A stretch of DNA of 26,504 nt, taken from positions 1-26,504 of the forward strand of contig JAWUVO010000021.1 in the NCBI GenBank assembly GCA_034112325.1. Direction: 5' to 3'. Origin of the DNA: Bermanella sp034112325 (GTDB lineage Bacteria > Pseudomonadota > Gammaproteobacteria > Pseudomonadales > Oceanobacteraceae). A program made the translations under genes and the position numbers. A model generated the notes under the pieces. It was given only the letters and a program-made list of their open reading frames with translations, had not been told where the DNA came from and ran no database searches. The number at the start of each line of letters is the position of its first letter. Position 1 is the first letter of the stretch. Below, in pieces: positions 15,619 through 22,954 of this stretch.

Positions 15619-17739
15619 TTAAAACCGCGCACCTAAAGACACATAAAGACTAACGGGTTCGCCAACAAAATAGCGCTCGTTACCGAAGCCAAAATCGGCC
15701 CGTTCGGCATAATCCACATCAAGTAAATTAGTCACTCTAGCCGAGGCATGCCAGTTAGCATTGATATTTAAATTGTATCTTAGGTTGGCTAAATCATGAC
15801 CTGGGTATTCGTTCTGATTAGCTTCGTCTGTGTAGTATTTACCAATGTGTATCCATTCTAGCTCTAAGTAATGTTGGGGACTAATGGTCCAGCCCAATTG
15901 CGCGCTACTCATTAGTTTTGGCGATGTATCAATTTGATTACCGTCTATCACTTCACTTACACCCCGTGGTGCAACATTTTTTGTATAACGATGGTCGCCA
16001 TAACTGGCCGATAAATTAAAGTTAATTGCTTGGGATAATTGCATTTGAGTCGATAATTCCAACCCAGTATGACTTGTTTGGCCGTCACTAATATTCTCTC
16101 GGTCGCTATTTTGAAAAATTACATTTTCTTTTTCCATATAATAAGCGGCTAGCGTGTAATCTATATGGGTATAACTAGCACGATACCCCAGTTCAATGCT
16201 GTTCACTTTTTCAGATTTTAAATCGGCTACCACTTGATCGTTTTGTAAACGATATAATTCGGTAGCCTGTGGTGCGCGAAACCCATGAGAAATATTCATA
16301 AAGCTTTGGCTATTCTCATTAAGGTTATGAATCCAGCCAACGGTTGAAGATATGTTTTCAAATGAGTCAGAACGATCGTCAGGACGGCTATAGCGACAGC
16401 CGTTACTAGAGCTACATGCCGTTCCGTCTTCTGTGGTATTACCAGATAGCATGTTATTTACATATTCGTAATCAAGGCGTTCGAGGCGAATTCCAAACGA
16501 TACAAGGTTGCTGTTATTTATAAAATATTTAAGCTGAGTAAACGGCGAAATTAGAGTCACATCTACGTCAAAGTCATACTGTTTACCAACAGGAAAGATT
16601 GGGCTGGCAGCACTGGCTTGAGTTTGTTTTAAATAACCTTCGCTAACTTCTAAATCGATACCACTTAATATTTCAATATTTTTAGCGGCATAATAATGAT
16701 GACTAGTTTGTAAACCCAAAGATTGCTGACCATTTTCTTCTAATGGCTGGCCAGGTAAAAAGTGCATCAAAAACTCCATTTCTGTGCGTCTAAAATAGGG
16801 GGTTAGTGACCAGTTGCTGTTATTTTTCTGCCATTCAATTCGGCTGTGCAAGCGTAAGCTGCTGGCATCACGAAAGGCTTCTGGGTTGTCATTTGTCTTT
16901 TTCAAAGATGAATCTTTGTAGGCATCTGGCCCTTGAATGTATCCGGCCGTTTGTTGATTTAAATTACTGATATTTAGCATGCTGGTCACATTAACTTTTT
17001 TAGCTTTATATTGATGAATGACATCGACCTTTTGTTGATCAAATCCGGAGTCATCTTTATAGCCATTATCGCGAGTAGCGTTGGCATTTACTTGCACACC
17101 GTGTTGGTCTGATACTTGAGCCACAGAGGTTTTTAGTCGGCCATAGCCATGGGGGCCGGCATCTAATGAAATAGACTTTAGACTATTAAGTTTGTCATTG
17201 TTATTGAGGGCTTTAGCATTAAACAGACTAGGTAAGTTGTTACCGCTGATTACATTAATAGAGCCATGAATAGCATTGGCGCCATATAAAACACTACTTG
17301 GACCACGGATCACTTCAATACTCTGGGCTTGCTCTGAATTGGCCTCGAACAACTGATTAACATTACACAACCCGGCCGCTCGTAATGGAATACCATCTAA
17401 CGAAAACTGGAATGCGCCACAACTGCCTGCGCCAGTTAAAACAGGGGAGCGAATGGCGGTTAGGTTTTCTTGACCATTTCCACGACTAATCCAGGTTCCG
17501 GGAACTCTGGCTAAGGCCTCATTTATATGAACATGCTGAATGGTGTTTAGGTCTTCATTATTTACAGCGCTAATGCTGGCAGCAATATCACGTAGCTGAG
17601 TATTTTCACGGTCGGCGCTTACAAGTACAGTATCTAGAGCATTCTCTGTATTGGTTTCAGCAAAACAGTTAACAGAAATTAATAGAGCGCAGGTGGCCCC
17701 AATAATGGGTTTTAAAAGGTAAAGCAAGGTAAGCACCAA
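15619..17739 (-). CDS. TonB-dependent outer-membrane receptor
   Basis: 706 residues. A signal peptide is followed by a TonB-box-like region (DTVLVSADR, about 36-44) and a plug domain (about 50-165) with SIEVIRGPSSVLYG and GSINVIS. The C-terminal about 530 residues form a 22-strand barrel ending in a terminal Phe (YVSLGARF). Two plug cysteines (GSCGAFQF and LCNVNQLFE) may form a disulfide. The family imports iron chelates, cobalamin or other large ligands using TonB energy; which one is not evident. The start is uncertain: TTG at 17739 or GTG at 17736, neither with a clear ribosome site. The following amine-oxidase-like gene may be in the same transcript. No Fur-like operator was recognised upstream. 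Confidence 0.9.
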   Translation of the reverse strand: MVLTLLYLLKPIIGATCALLISVNCFAETNTENALDTVLVSADRENTQLRDIAASISAVNNEDLNTIQHVHINEALARVPGTWISRGNGQENLTAIRSPVLTGAGSCGAFQFSLDGIPLRAAGLCNVNQLFEANSEQAQSIEVIRGPSSVLYGANAIHGSINVISGNNLPSLFNAKALNNNDKLNSLKSISLDAGPHGYGRLKTSVAQVSDQHGVQVNANATRDNGYKDDSGFDQQKVDVIHQYKAKKVNVTSMLNISNLNQQTAGYIQGPDAYKDSSLKKTNDNPEAFRDASSLRLHSRIEWQKNNSNWSLTPYFRRTEMEFLMHFLPGQPLEENGQQSLGLQTSHHYYAAKNIEILSGIDLEVSEGYLKQTQASAASPIFPVGKQYDFDVDVTLISPFTQLKYFINNSNLVSFGIRLERLDYEYVNNMLSGNTTEDGTACSSSNGCRYSRPDDRSDSFENISSTVGWIHNLNENSQSFMNISHGFRAPQATELYRLQNDQVVADLKSEKVNSIELGYRASYTHIDYTLAAYYMEKENVIFQNSDRENISDGQTSHTGLELSTQMQLSQAINFNLSASYGDHRYTKNVAPRGVSEVIDGNQIDTSPKLMSSAQLGWTISPQHYLELEWIHIGKYYTDEANQNEYPGHDLANLRYNLNINANWHASARVTNLLDVDYAERADFGFGNERYFVGEPVSLYVSLGARF

Positions 17740-17809
17740 TTTTTAATAAATCTACATACCAGCTTAAAGGTTTCAAACACCTTTTGTAAATTCTTTATTA
17801 CCTATAAAT

Positions 17810-17830
17810 AGCCCCTTTTTTTTTGGGGCT
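17810..17830. other. GC hairpin with poly-T/poly-A loop
   Basis: AGCCCC (17810-17815) pairs with GGGGCT (17825-17830) around nine T residues (nine A on the - strand). It lies between the desaturase terminator and the TonB gene. It may be a second terminator element or part of the TonB leader. Confidence 0.35.
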
Positions 17831-17837
17831 TATAAAT

Positions 17838-17870
17838 AAAAAAGGCCCCTTCATTACGAGGGACCTTTTT
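17838..17870 (-). terminator. Bidirectional intrinsic terminator after desaturase
   Basis: An A-run followed by GGCCCCT (17844-17850) pairs with AGGGACC and a T-run (17859-17870). On the - strand this gives a GC stem followed by six T. It lies 34 bases past the desaturase stop codon (17904) and separates that operon from the TonB receptor gene. Confidence 0.8.
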
Positions 17871-17903
17871 ATATTTTCTATGATGGTATGTTAATAATCA
17901 ATT

Positions 17904-19010
17904 TTAACTTGAAACAGCCGTTTGCTGTTTAGCCGTTGGAAAGCTGTATTTAAAAATACGCTGCCATACAGTAAATAACTGTTTAGCAAACGGACCAGTG
18001 TTATAAGGTATATGATACTGGGCGCATATTTTTTCCACTTCTTTAGCCATGGCAGGATAATGCTGAGACGGAACATCTGGGAATAAATGATGTTCTACCT
18101 GACAGCTTAAATGTCCAGTTAATATATGAAACCATGTATTACCTTCTAAATTAGAAGAGCCTAAAACTTGGCGATAATACCATTGTCCCTGAGTTTCATT
18201 AACACAATCTGAAGCTTTAAAGGTATGAATATCTTCGGTGAAATGCCCACAAAAAATTATCGTATTAGTCCAAAGGTTGCGCAATAGATTTGCTACTAAG
18301 TTACCACTTAACACATACAAAATTACAGGGAAGCAGATGATTGGATAAAATATATAATCTTTAAAAAACTGACGTCCAATTTTACTAAAAAAGTCACTGC
18401 GTAATTGTTGAATTGAGATAGGTAAAGCACTTTTCTTTTTACGTTTTCCCATAAACACGCGCTCGCCTGCTACTTCGTGATATGCAATTCCAAATTCAAA
18501 AAACACAGCTAACGCCATGTAGGTAAAAAATTGCCATACATTTTTAGGTTTCCAGCGGGTGTCGTCGCTCAATCTTAATAAGCCGTAGCCAAAGTCACGG
18601 TCTTTACCAATTACATTGGTGTAAGTGTGATGCTCATGATTGTGATAACGCTTCCATGAATTACTATCGCCAGCATTGTCCCAATCAAAGTTACGACTAT
18701 TAATATGCTTGTCGTTCATCCAATCGTATTGACCATGCATTACGTTATGTCCAATTTCCATGTTGTCTAATATCTTAGACAGTGCCAGCAGCAAAACACC
18801 CACGATCCATAAAATAGGGTTAAAAAATCCCATTGGTATACAGATACGTCCTACAATTTCGCTGGCACGTTGAATTCTTATAATTTTACGTATGTGTTTA
18901 GCTTCTGCTTCACCTACGTTTGCCATAACATTTTCGCGAACTACGTTCAGCTGCTCAGCAAATTTATCTAATGTCGCCGAATCAGGGCGTGAACTAAATG
19001 ATGTTGTCAT
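17904..19010 (-). CDS. Membrane fatty-acid desaturase
   Basis: 368 residues with the three histidine boxes of membrane di-iron acyl desaturases: GHNVMHG (HxxxH), HNHEHH (HxxHH) and QVEHHLFP (QxxHH). Hydrophobic segments lie near 60-80, 160-180 and 225-255. The Q in the third box is typical of front-end/linoleoyl-CoA desaturase-like enzymes, which insert a cis double bond into acyl chains using O2 and electrons from a ferredoxin or cytochrome b5 partner. GGGAG nine bases upstream supports the ATG. The gene begins only 18 bases after the reductase stop codon, so the two form an operon, with the reductase as the obvious electron donor. Expected role: membrane fluidity adjustment. Regiospecificity is not readable from sequence. 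Confidence 0.93.
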   Translation of the reverse strand: MTTSFSSRPDSATLDKFAEQLNVVRENVMANVGEAEAKHIRKIIRIQRASEIVGRICIPMGFFNPILWIVGVLLLALSKILDNMEIGHNVMHGQYDWMNDKHINSRNFDWDNAGDSNSWKRYHNHEHHTYTNVIGKDRDFGYGLLRLSDDTRWKPKNVWQFFTYMALAVFFEFGIAYHEVAGERVFMGKRKKKSALPISIQQLRSDFFSKIGRQFFKDYIFYPIICFPVILYVLSGNLVANLLRNLWTNTIIFCGHFTEDIHTFKASDCVNETQGQWYYRQVLGSSNLEGNTWFHILTGHLSCQVEHHLFPDVPSQHYPAMAKEVEKICAQYHIPYNTGPFAKQLFTVWQRIFKYSFPTAKQQTAVSS

Positions 19011-19028
19011 ATTGATATCTCCCTAATA

Positions 19029-20174
19029 TTATAAATCTAAAACTACGTCGCCAACTGGCACACTAATACAAAGCTGAATCTCTTGCTGGCCAGTGTCACT
19101 GTATTGTTTTGTTTTTTGATTAAAAACAATGCCTGATTTTTTTTGGCAAATACATTGATGACACACACCTATGCGGCAACCGCTTACAGGGTTTGTATTT
19201 TGTTCTTCAGCTAGTTCAAGCAAAGTTTTATTATTATCTTCAGAAACGCTAATTTGCTTGTGTGCTTTTGAGAACAAAATATTAGCGGCACCAGTTTCTA
19301 CGTTATCTATTGGCTCGGGACCAAAAAACTCATAATTTACTTGTTGATCACTAAAATGAGCAAGTGATAATTGTTTACGAGTAGATAAAATCATAGGGCT
19401 TGGACCACAAATATATACTTGATATTTTAACGCCGAAGGGCAGTATTTATTAAGGTGTAGTTGGTCGAAAAAACCATCGTTTTCACTGTTAATAAAATGT
19501 ACGGTCAACCAACTATTATTAGCTTGTATAGCCGCCAATTCTTTTTCAAAAAGAAAGTGATTGGCGCTACGTGCATAAAACAATAATGTCACATCACGTT
19601 GTGGGTATAGATTGGTGTCTTTTGTAGTAGCAAGTTGCTGCAGCATAGACCTAATTGGCGTTATGCCACTGCCACCAGCAATCATAAGTAATGGCTTGCC
19701 AGCTCTAGGTAAAATGAACTCACCTTGGGCTTGAGAAAGGTTAACAACACTGCCTTTATTAAGCGCGCCAATTAACCATGGAGTTATGCGCCCATTTTCT
19801 TGAATTCGGATACTTATTTCAATTAAGCCTGTTTGTTTAAAATACTCGGGGCTGGAAGATATGCTGAAGTATCGGCTCATCCATGCACCATCTTTTACTA
19901 CGGTTAATTCAACATACTGACCCGCTAAAAAATTGCTAAAGCGGCTACCAGGTTTTATCACCAAGGTGTACATGTCAGCCGATTCCATGCGCACAGTATG
20001 TATTTTACTGCGCAGCAGATCTGCTCGCCATTGCGGCACAATCCATTGTATTAGGGGTTCAAAGTAGCCAGAAAAACTTGGCTTATTAACGATACTACTG
20101 GCTAGCCAAGCCCAGCTTTTACTAAGTGCATTGCCGATAGTGCTATTTGAACTGTATGAGGCATTGGAATTCAT
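19029..20174 (-). CDS. Ferredoxin-NAD(P)H reductase with C-terminal 2Fe-2S domain (desaturase partner)
   Basis: 381 residues. An FAD-binding domain at about 55-160 carries the flavin motif SRYFSISSSPEY. An NAD(P)-binding domain at about 160-280 has IAGGSGITPIRSM and YICGPSPMI. A C-terminal plant-type 2Fe-2S domain (about 295-381) has cluster cysteines in CRIGVCHQCIC and a fourth in LCISVP. This layout transfers electrons from NAD(P)H through FAD and 2Fe-2S to an oxygenase or desaturase. It is directly upstream of the desaturase with an 18-base gap. The first 40 residues are an N-terminal extension before the flavodomain. GGGA lies upstream of the ATG. A FabR/DesT-like operator sits in the leader. 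Confidence 0.92.
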   Translation of the reverse strand: MNSNASYSSNSTIGNALSKSWAWLASSIVNKPSFSGYFEPLIQWIVPQWRADLLRSKIHTVRMESADMYTLVIKPGSRFSNFLAGQYVELTVVKDGAWMSRYFSISSSPEYFKQTGLIEISIRIQENGRITPWLIGALNKGSVVNLSQAQGEFILPRAGKPLLMIAGGSGITPIRSMLQQLATTKDTNLYPQRDVTLLFYARSANHFLFEKELAAIQANNSWLTVHFINSENDGFFDQLHLNKYCPSALKYQVYICGPSPMILSTRKQLSLAHFSDQQVNYEFFGPEPIDNVETGAANILFSKAHKQISVSEDNNKTLLELAEEQNTNPVSGCRIGVCHQCICQKKSGIVFNQKTKQYSDTGQQEIQLCISVPVGDVVLDL

Positions 20175-20208
20175 ATAAATGTCCCGTTGTTGTTCTATAA
20201 GTAATTTC

Positions 20209-20226
20209 AGTAAACAAGTGTACGCT
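20209..20226 (-). promoter_or_regulatory. FabR/DesT-like operator in desaturase operon leader
   Basis: Read on the - strand, the site is AGCGTACACTTGTTTACT. It closely resembles, from memory, the FabR operator (AGCGTACAC-TGTT core). It lies 35 bases upstream of the reductase start codon and just downstream of the TATAAT at 20256-20251. This fits repression of an unsaturated-fatty-acid gene by a TetR-family lipid sensor. No such regulator gene is in the window. Confidence 0.5.
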
Positions 20227-20444
20227 GAAAAGTTGGTTATTAAAACCTCAATTATAAGATTTTTTGTTAAATTGGCATTTTTAAAGTATTTATAATGATT
20301 ACAAGTGTGAATTTATAAGGTTTATAAATATCTTATTTTGTACCGATTTGGGTGTCCATTCATATTTATACCGTTATCTGTGTGGTGTGTTATTAAAAAA
20401 TGATGCATATTGAGATTTCTATAATGCAATTTATTACTGGCTAG

Positions 20445-20473
20445 TTGACGGACTGTTTTTGATAGCATTATGC
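20445..20473 (+). promoter_or_regulatory. Sigma-70-like promoter before acylphosphatase
   Basis: TTGACG (20445-20450), 17-base spacer, TTATGC (20468-20473). The -35 box and spacing are good and the -10 is moderate. It lies 38 bases upstream of the acylphosphatase start. Confidence 0.45.
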
Positions 20474-20510
20474 TCAAGCTGACTTATTTACTATAAAGGC
20501 CATATTTAAG

Positions 20511-20810
20511 ATGATGGATCCGGCTGTTTTTCAATACATGCAAGCGATCAAGGTGCTGGTAGAGGGTAAGGTACAGGGTGTCTACTTTAGGGTCTCTGCG
20601 GCAAAAAAAGCGGCGTCATTGGGGCTGGCTGGCTGGGTGCGTAATCTTGATAATGGTAATGTAGAGTTATTAATTCAGGGGCCTTCTAACGAGTTAGAGC
20701 AATTACTTGTATGGTGTGAAAAAGGTCCTGTATTGGCTAAAGTGGTTAATGTGTACCATGAAAAGGCTGAGTTTGACGACAAAATCGTCAGTTTTACAGT
20801 GCTTAAATGA
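20511..20810 (+). CDS. Acylphosphatase
   Basis: 99 residues matching the small acylphosphatase fold. The phosphate-binding loop VEGKVQGVYFR carries the catalytic Arg, and GWVRNLDNGNVELLIQG carries the catalytic Asn. The enzyme hydrolyses the carboxyl-phosphate bond of acyl phosphates in the cytoplasm. The usual length is about 90 residues, so the methionine at residue 10 could also be the start; the ATG at 20511 keeps a few extra residues. The ribosome site is weak for the first ATG. It appears to be a single gene driven by the promoter at 20445-20473. Confidence 0.92.
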   Translation: MMDPAVFQYMQAIKVLVEGKVQGVYFRVSAAKKAASLGLAGWVRNLDNGNVELLIQGPSNELEQLLVWCEKGPVLAKVVNVYHEKAEFDDKIVSFTVLK

Positions 20811-20903
20811 TTGTCCAGTATCACACCGGTCTGATAACCTTAGCGTTCAATTGCTGTGTTAAATTCAGCGAATAAAATAATAAAAATAATAAAAGAAGCC
20901 ACT

Positions 20904-21296
20904 ATGAAACTGTCTCTTTATTTTACTCAAGTTACTGTCATTATCTGTTTATTAGCCATGGGCGCTTGTAGCTCTACACCTGACGCTTTAAGCGGAAATG
21001 ATTTAAGCCATTTAAGCCTACGAGATAAGCGTATGGCTGATAAATCGGTGCAAGTATTGTCGGTACCAGCCGAGCAAGTGGGTGTGATGTTAGGAAAAGT
21101 TGAAACAATGCGCTGTCAAAACACAATGTTCAGTGATGCTCCAGATGAAAAAACGTTACTAGTTGATTTAAAAGCCGAGGCTTATAGATTGGGGGCAAAT
21201 GCGCTAGCTAATGTGGTGATTCAAGACGATGGTGTTATGAGTGATGGCTGTTGGAAAATGTTCAAAGCAACTGCAAATATGTTGGTTGTCGAATAA
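20904..21296 (+). CDS. Small RcsF/YbjQ-like lipoprotein
   Basis: 130 residues. The signal peptide ends in the lipobox-like MGAC (Cys22 region, followed by SSTPD). The mature part has KSVQVLSVPAEQVG, LGKVETMRC and LKAEAYRLGANALANVVI, a pattern shared by the RcsF/YbjQ/DUF4156 group of small alpha-beta envelope proteins. Two cysteines (MRCQN, DGCWK) may form a disulfide. The ATG at 20904 is chosen because the signal peptide starts there; an earlier in-frame ATG at 20856 would add 16 polar residues before it. The function is unknown; an envelope-stress role is only by analogy with RcsF. Confidence 0.72.
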   Translation: MKLSLYFTQVTVIICLLAMGACSSTPDALSGNDLSHLSLRDKRMADKSVQVLSVPAEQVGVMLGKVETMRCQNTMFSDAPDEKTLLVDLKAEAYRLGANALANVVIQDDGVMSDGCWKMFKATANMLVVE

Positions 21297-21421
21297 CAAT
21301 GAATGTGAAAGTTTAACGTGTTAATAGAATAAAATTAAATTATTAATACTTAGGATTGATTATATTTAAAAACTATCTGAATAAATACTTTTGATTAGGC
21401 TATGCGTTTACTTTAATAAAT

Positions 21422-21486
21422 GAAAACTAATCAAGCTCATTTATTCTTTAAGTATAGAATGCACTATTAAGTGAGCTTTAGTTTTC
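21422..21486. repeat. Imperfect long inverted repeat upstream of Arc-like gene
   Basis: The left arm (21422-21439, GAAAACTAA then AGCTCA after a 3-base bulge) pairs exactly with the right arm TGAGCTTTAGTTTTC (21472-21486), giving 15 pairs. The 32-base centre contains a smaller ATTCT/AGAAT hairpin (21443-21460). The folded structure could be an RNA leader, a small RNA or a protein-binding cruciform. No T-run follows, so it is not a simple terminator. Confidence 0.6.
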
Positions 21487-21507
21487 TTTCAGAGTTGGTG
21501 GCGGAGA

Positions 21508-21523
21508 ATTAGTGCTGACTAAT
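21508..21523. promoter_or_regulatory. Candidate operator dyad of the Arc-like protein
   Basis: ATTAGT, 4 bases, ACTAAT: a perfect 6-bp inverted repeat ending 26 bases before the Arc-like start codon. Arc-type ribbon-helix-helix repressors commonly bind such dyads near their own promoter, so autoregulation is plausible but unproven. Confidence 0.4.
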
Positions 21524-21549
21524 ATTCATTCTATATTTAGAGGTATCAA

Positions 21550-21726
21550 ATGGAGACTGCTAAAAAAGAGAGCCTATCTTCTAATTCATTTTTGTTACGA
21601 TTTCCAGATAGTTTTTTGAAATCTAAGTTGCAGCGACGTGCCAGATTAAATGGGCGCAGTATGAATTCAGAAATGCTAAAAATATTAAGTAAGGTATTAA
21701 TTTCTGAAGATAAAACACAAGACTAA
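21550..21726 (+). CDS. Arc-family ribbon-helix-helix DNA-binding protein (58 aa)
   Basis: A short ORF of 58 residues with the Arc repressor pattern: a beta strand FLLRFPDSF, then helix KSKLQRRARLNGRSMNSEMLKI. RFP..L...A..NGRSMN-E is the typical Arc-like DNA-binding signature (PF03869 type). AGAGG at 21539-21543, six bases before the ATG, supports translation. Such proteins dimerise and bind operators through the beta ribbon. No toxin gene follows: the next gene is on the other strand beyond a terminator, so this is not obviously an antitoxin. The inverted repeats just upstream (21422-21523) are its likeliest local targets. A target regulon is not evident. Confidence 0.82.
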   Translation: METAKKESLSSNSFLLRFPDSFLKSKLQRRARLNGRSMNSEMLKILSKVLISEDKTQD

Positions 21727-21783
21727 CAGTATCAGGTGTAAGTAGTATTTAAGATGAAGTTAATGAGCTGTTTATTAGTAAAT

Positions 21784-21829
21784 AAAAAAGCCTAAATATT
21801 AGACATTGATCTAATATTTAGGCTTTTTT
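21784..21829. terminator. Strong bidirectional intrinsic terminator
   Basis: A 20-bp perfect stem (21784-21803 with 21810-21829) with a 6-base loop and flanking A- and T-runs. The GCCTAAATATTAGA core pairs with its complement. It terminates the + strand Arc-like gene and the - strand allantoinase gene, which converge here. Confidence 0.9.
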
Positions 21830-21883
21830 TATAGATGCTCTAATTGGGTCGTATATAAGTTGAGTATGACTTATTTGTTTGAA

Positions 21884-22804
21884 TTATTTGTTTGGATGAT
21901 TTTTGTGCCAATGTTGAGCAATATCACTGCGTCGACAAACCCAAGCATCGTCAAATTGAGTAATGTATTCTAAGAATCTAGCCAGCCCTGCTGCGCGACC
22001 AGGTCGACCTACTAGGCGGCAATGTAAACCAATGCTCATCATTCGCCCACCTTCTTCACGTAATACGTCAAAGCTATCTTTTAAGTATTGATAAAAATGC
22101 TCACCAGTATTAAAGCCTTGATTAGTCGCAAAGCGCATATCGTTGGCATCTAGCGTGTAAGGAACAATTAGGTGGTTGTCGTAGCCTTTTTCCCAGTAGG
22201 GAAGGTCGTCGGCATAGGCATCAGCGTCATATAAAAACCCACCTGCTTCATTTACCAGCTTGCGCGTGTTGGGGCTCATACGTCCGGTGTACCAGCCAAC
22301 AGGCCGTTTACCCGTTACCTTGGTATGAATCTCAATGGCCTGCTGAATGTGCTGGCGTTCAATATCTTCAGACACATATTGATAATCAATCCATTTTAGC
22401 CCATGACTGGCAATGTCCCAGTCTGCTTTTAGCATTGACTCAACAATTGGCAGGTTACGCTCAAGCGCTGTGGCGACACCAAATACCGTTACTGGCAGAT
22501 TACGCTGAGTGAACATACGATGCAGGCGCCAAAAACCAGCACGGCTGCCATATTCGTAAATAGATTCCATGTTCATGTGTCTCACACCTTCTAATGCAGG
22601 TGCCCCAACAATCTCTGATAAAAAGGCTTCAGAGGCTTGATCACCATGAAGCACACAATTCTCTCCACCTTCTTCATAATTAATAACAAACTGAACGGCT
22701 ATTTTTGCCTTATTAGGCCAATTGGCTGCAACTGGATTAGGGCCATAGCCGATCATATCGCGAGGGTATTCACCGTTCATGGTATTCGAAGGCTGGTCTG
22801 TCAT
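21884..22804 (-). CDS. puuE: Allantoinase, PuuE type (polysaccharide-deacetylase fold)
   Basis: 306 residues, matching the metal-cofactor-independent allantoinase PuuE of urate degradation. It starts with the family signature PRDMIGYGPNPVAANWPNKAKIAVQFVINYEEGGE and contains EYGSRAGFWRL, WDIASHGLKWIDYQ, RPVGWYTGRMSPNTR and SIGLHCRLVGRPGRA. It hydrolyses (S)-allantoin to allantoate in the cytoplasm. The length is normal. GGA eight bases upstream supports the ATG. It follows the 8-oxoguanine deaminase gene on the same strand with a 150-base gap, and faces a terminator at its end. A sigma-70-like TTGATT-N18-TATATT site on the - strand (22862-22833) lies directly upstream. Uricase, HIU hydrolase and OHCU decarboxylase are not in the window and may lie beyond it. 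Confidence 0.9.
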   Translation of the reverse strand: MTDQPSNTMNGEYPRDMIGYGPNPVAANWPNKAKIAVQFVINYEEGGENCVLHGDQASEAFLSEIVGAPALEGVRHMNMESIYEYGSRAGFWRLHRMFTQRNLPVTVFGVATALERNLPIVESMLKADWDIASHGLKWIDYQYVSEDIERQHIQQAIEIHTKVTGKRPVGWYTGRMSPNTRKLVNEAGGFLYDADAYADDLPYWEKGYDNHLIVPYTLDANDMRFATNQGFNTGEHFYQYLKDSFDVLREEGGRMMSIGLHCRLVGRPGRAAGLARFLEYITQFDDAWVCRRSDIAQHWHKNHPNK

Positions 22805-22876
22805 CTTTATAATCCAAAAATAGAAAGTGGCGAATATAGTTAAGTGTTTCTGACTAAATCAATTCTAACTAAAAAT

Positions 22877-22906
22877 AAACTAGCTGACCATTCGATCAGT
22901 TAGTTT
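22877..22906. promoter_or_regulatory. RutR-like dyad between 8-oxoguanine deaminase and puuE
   Basis: A 30-base imperfect palindrome (11 of 15 pairs match) with core CTGACCATTCGATCAG. The core resembles the RutR operator TTGACCA-N2-TGGTCAA as I remember it. It lies just upstream of the puuE -35 box. It may bind the TetR regulator at the window end. Alternatively, on the - strand the RNA hairpin is followed by a T-rich stretch and could terminate the deaminase transcript. Confidence 0.5.
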
Positions 22907-22954
22907 GTAAGAAGAAAGTTAAGTAGGCGAGCAAAGCGCTCTAGCCAAGATACA

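Larger units (their letters stand above)
20175..20510. other. Divergent intergenic region, reductase/desaturase operon versus acylphosphatase
   Basis: 336 AT-rich bases with no convincing ORF. It contains, for the - strand operon, a perfect TATAAT -10 box (complement of 20251-20256, no good -35) and the dyad at 20209-20226. For the + strand gene it contains the sigma-70-like site at 20445-20473. The centre (about 20260-20440) is AT-rich with nothing else recognised. Confidence 0.6.

Noticed and set aside
21550..21883. Toxin-antitoxin pair formed by the Arc-like gene
   Set aside because: No toxin-like ORF lies next to it; a strong terminator and a convergent metabolic gene follow.
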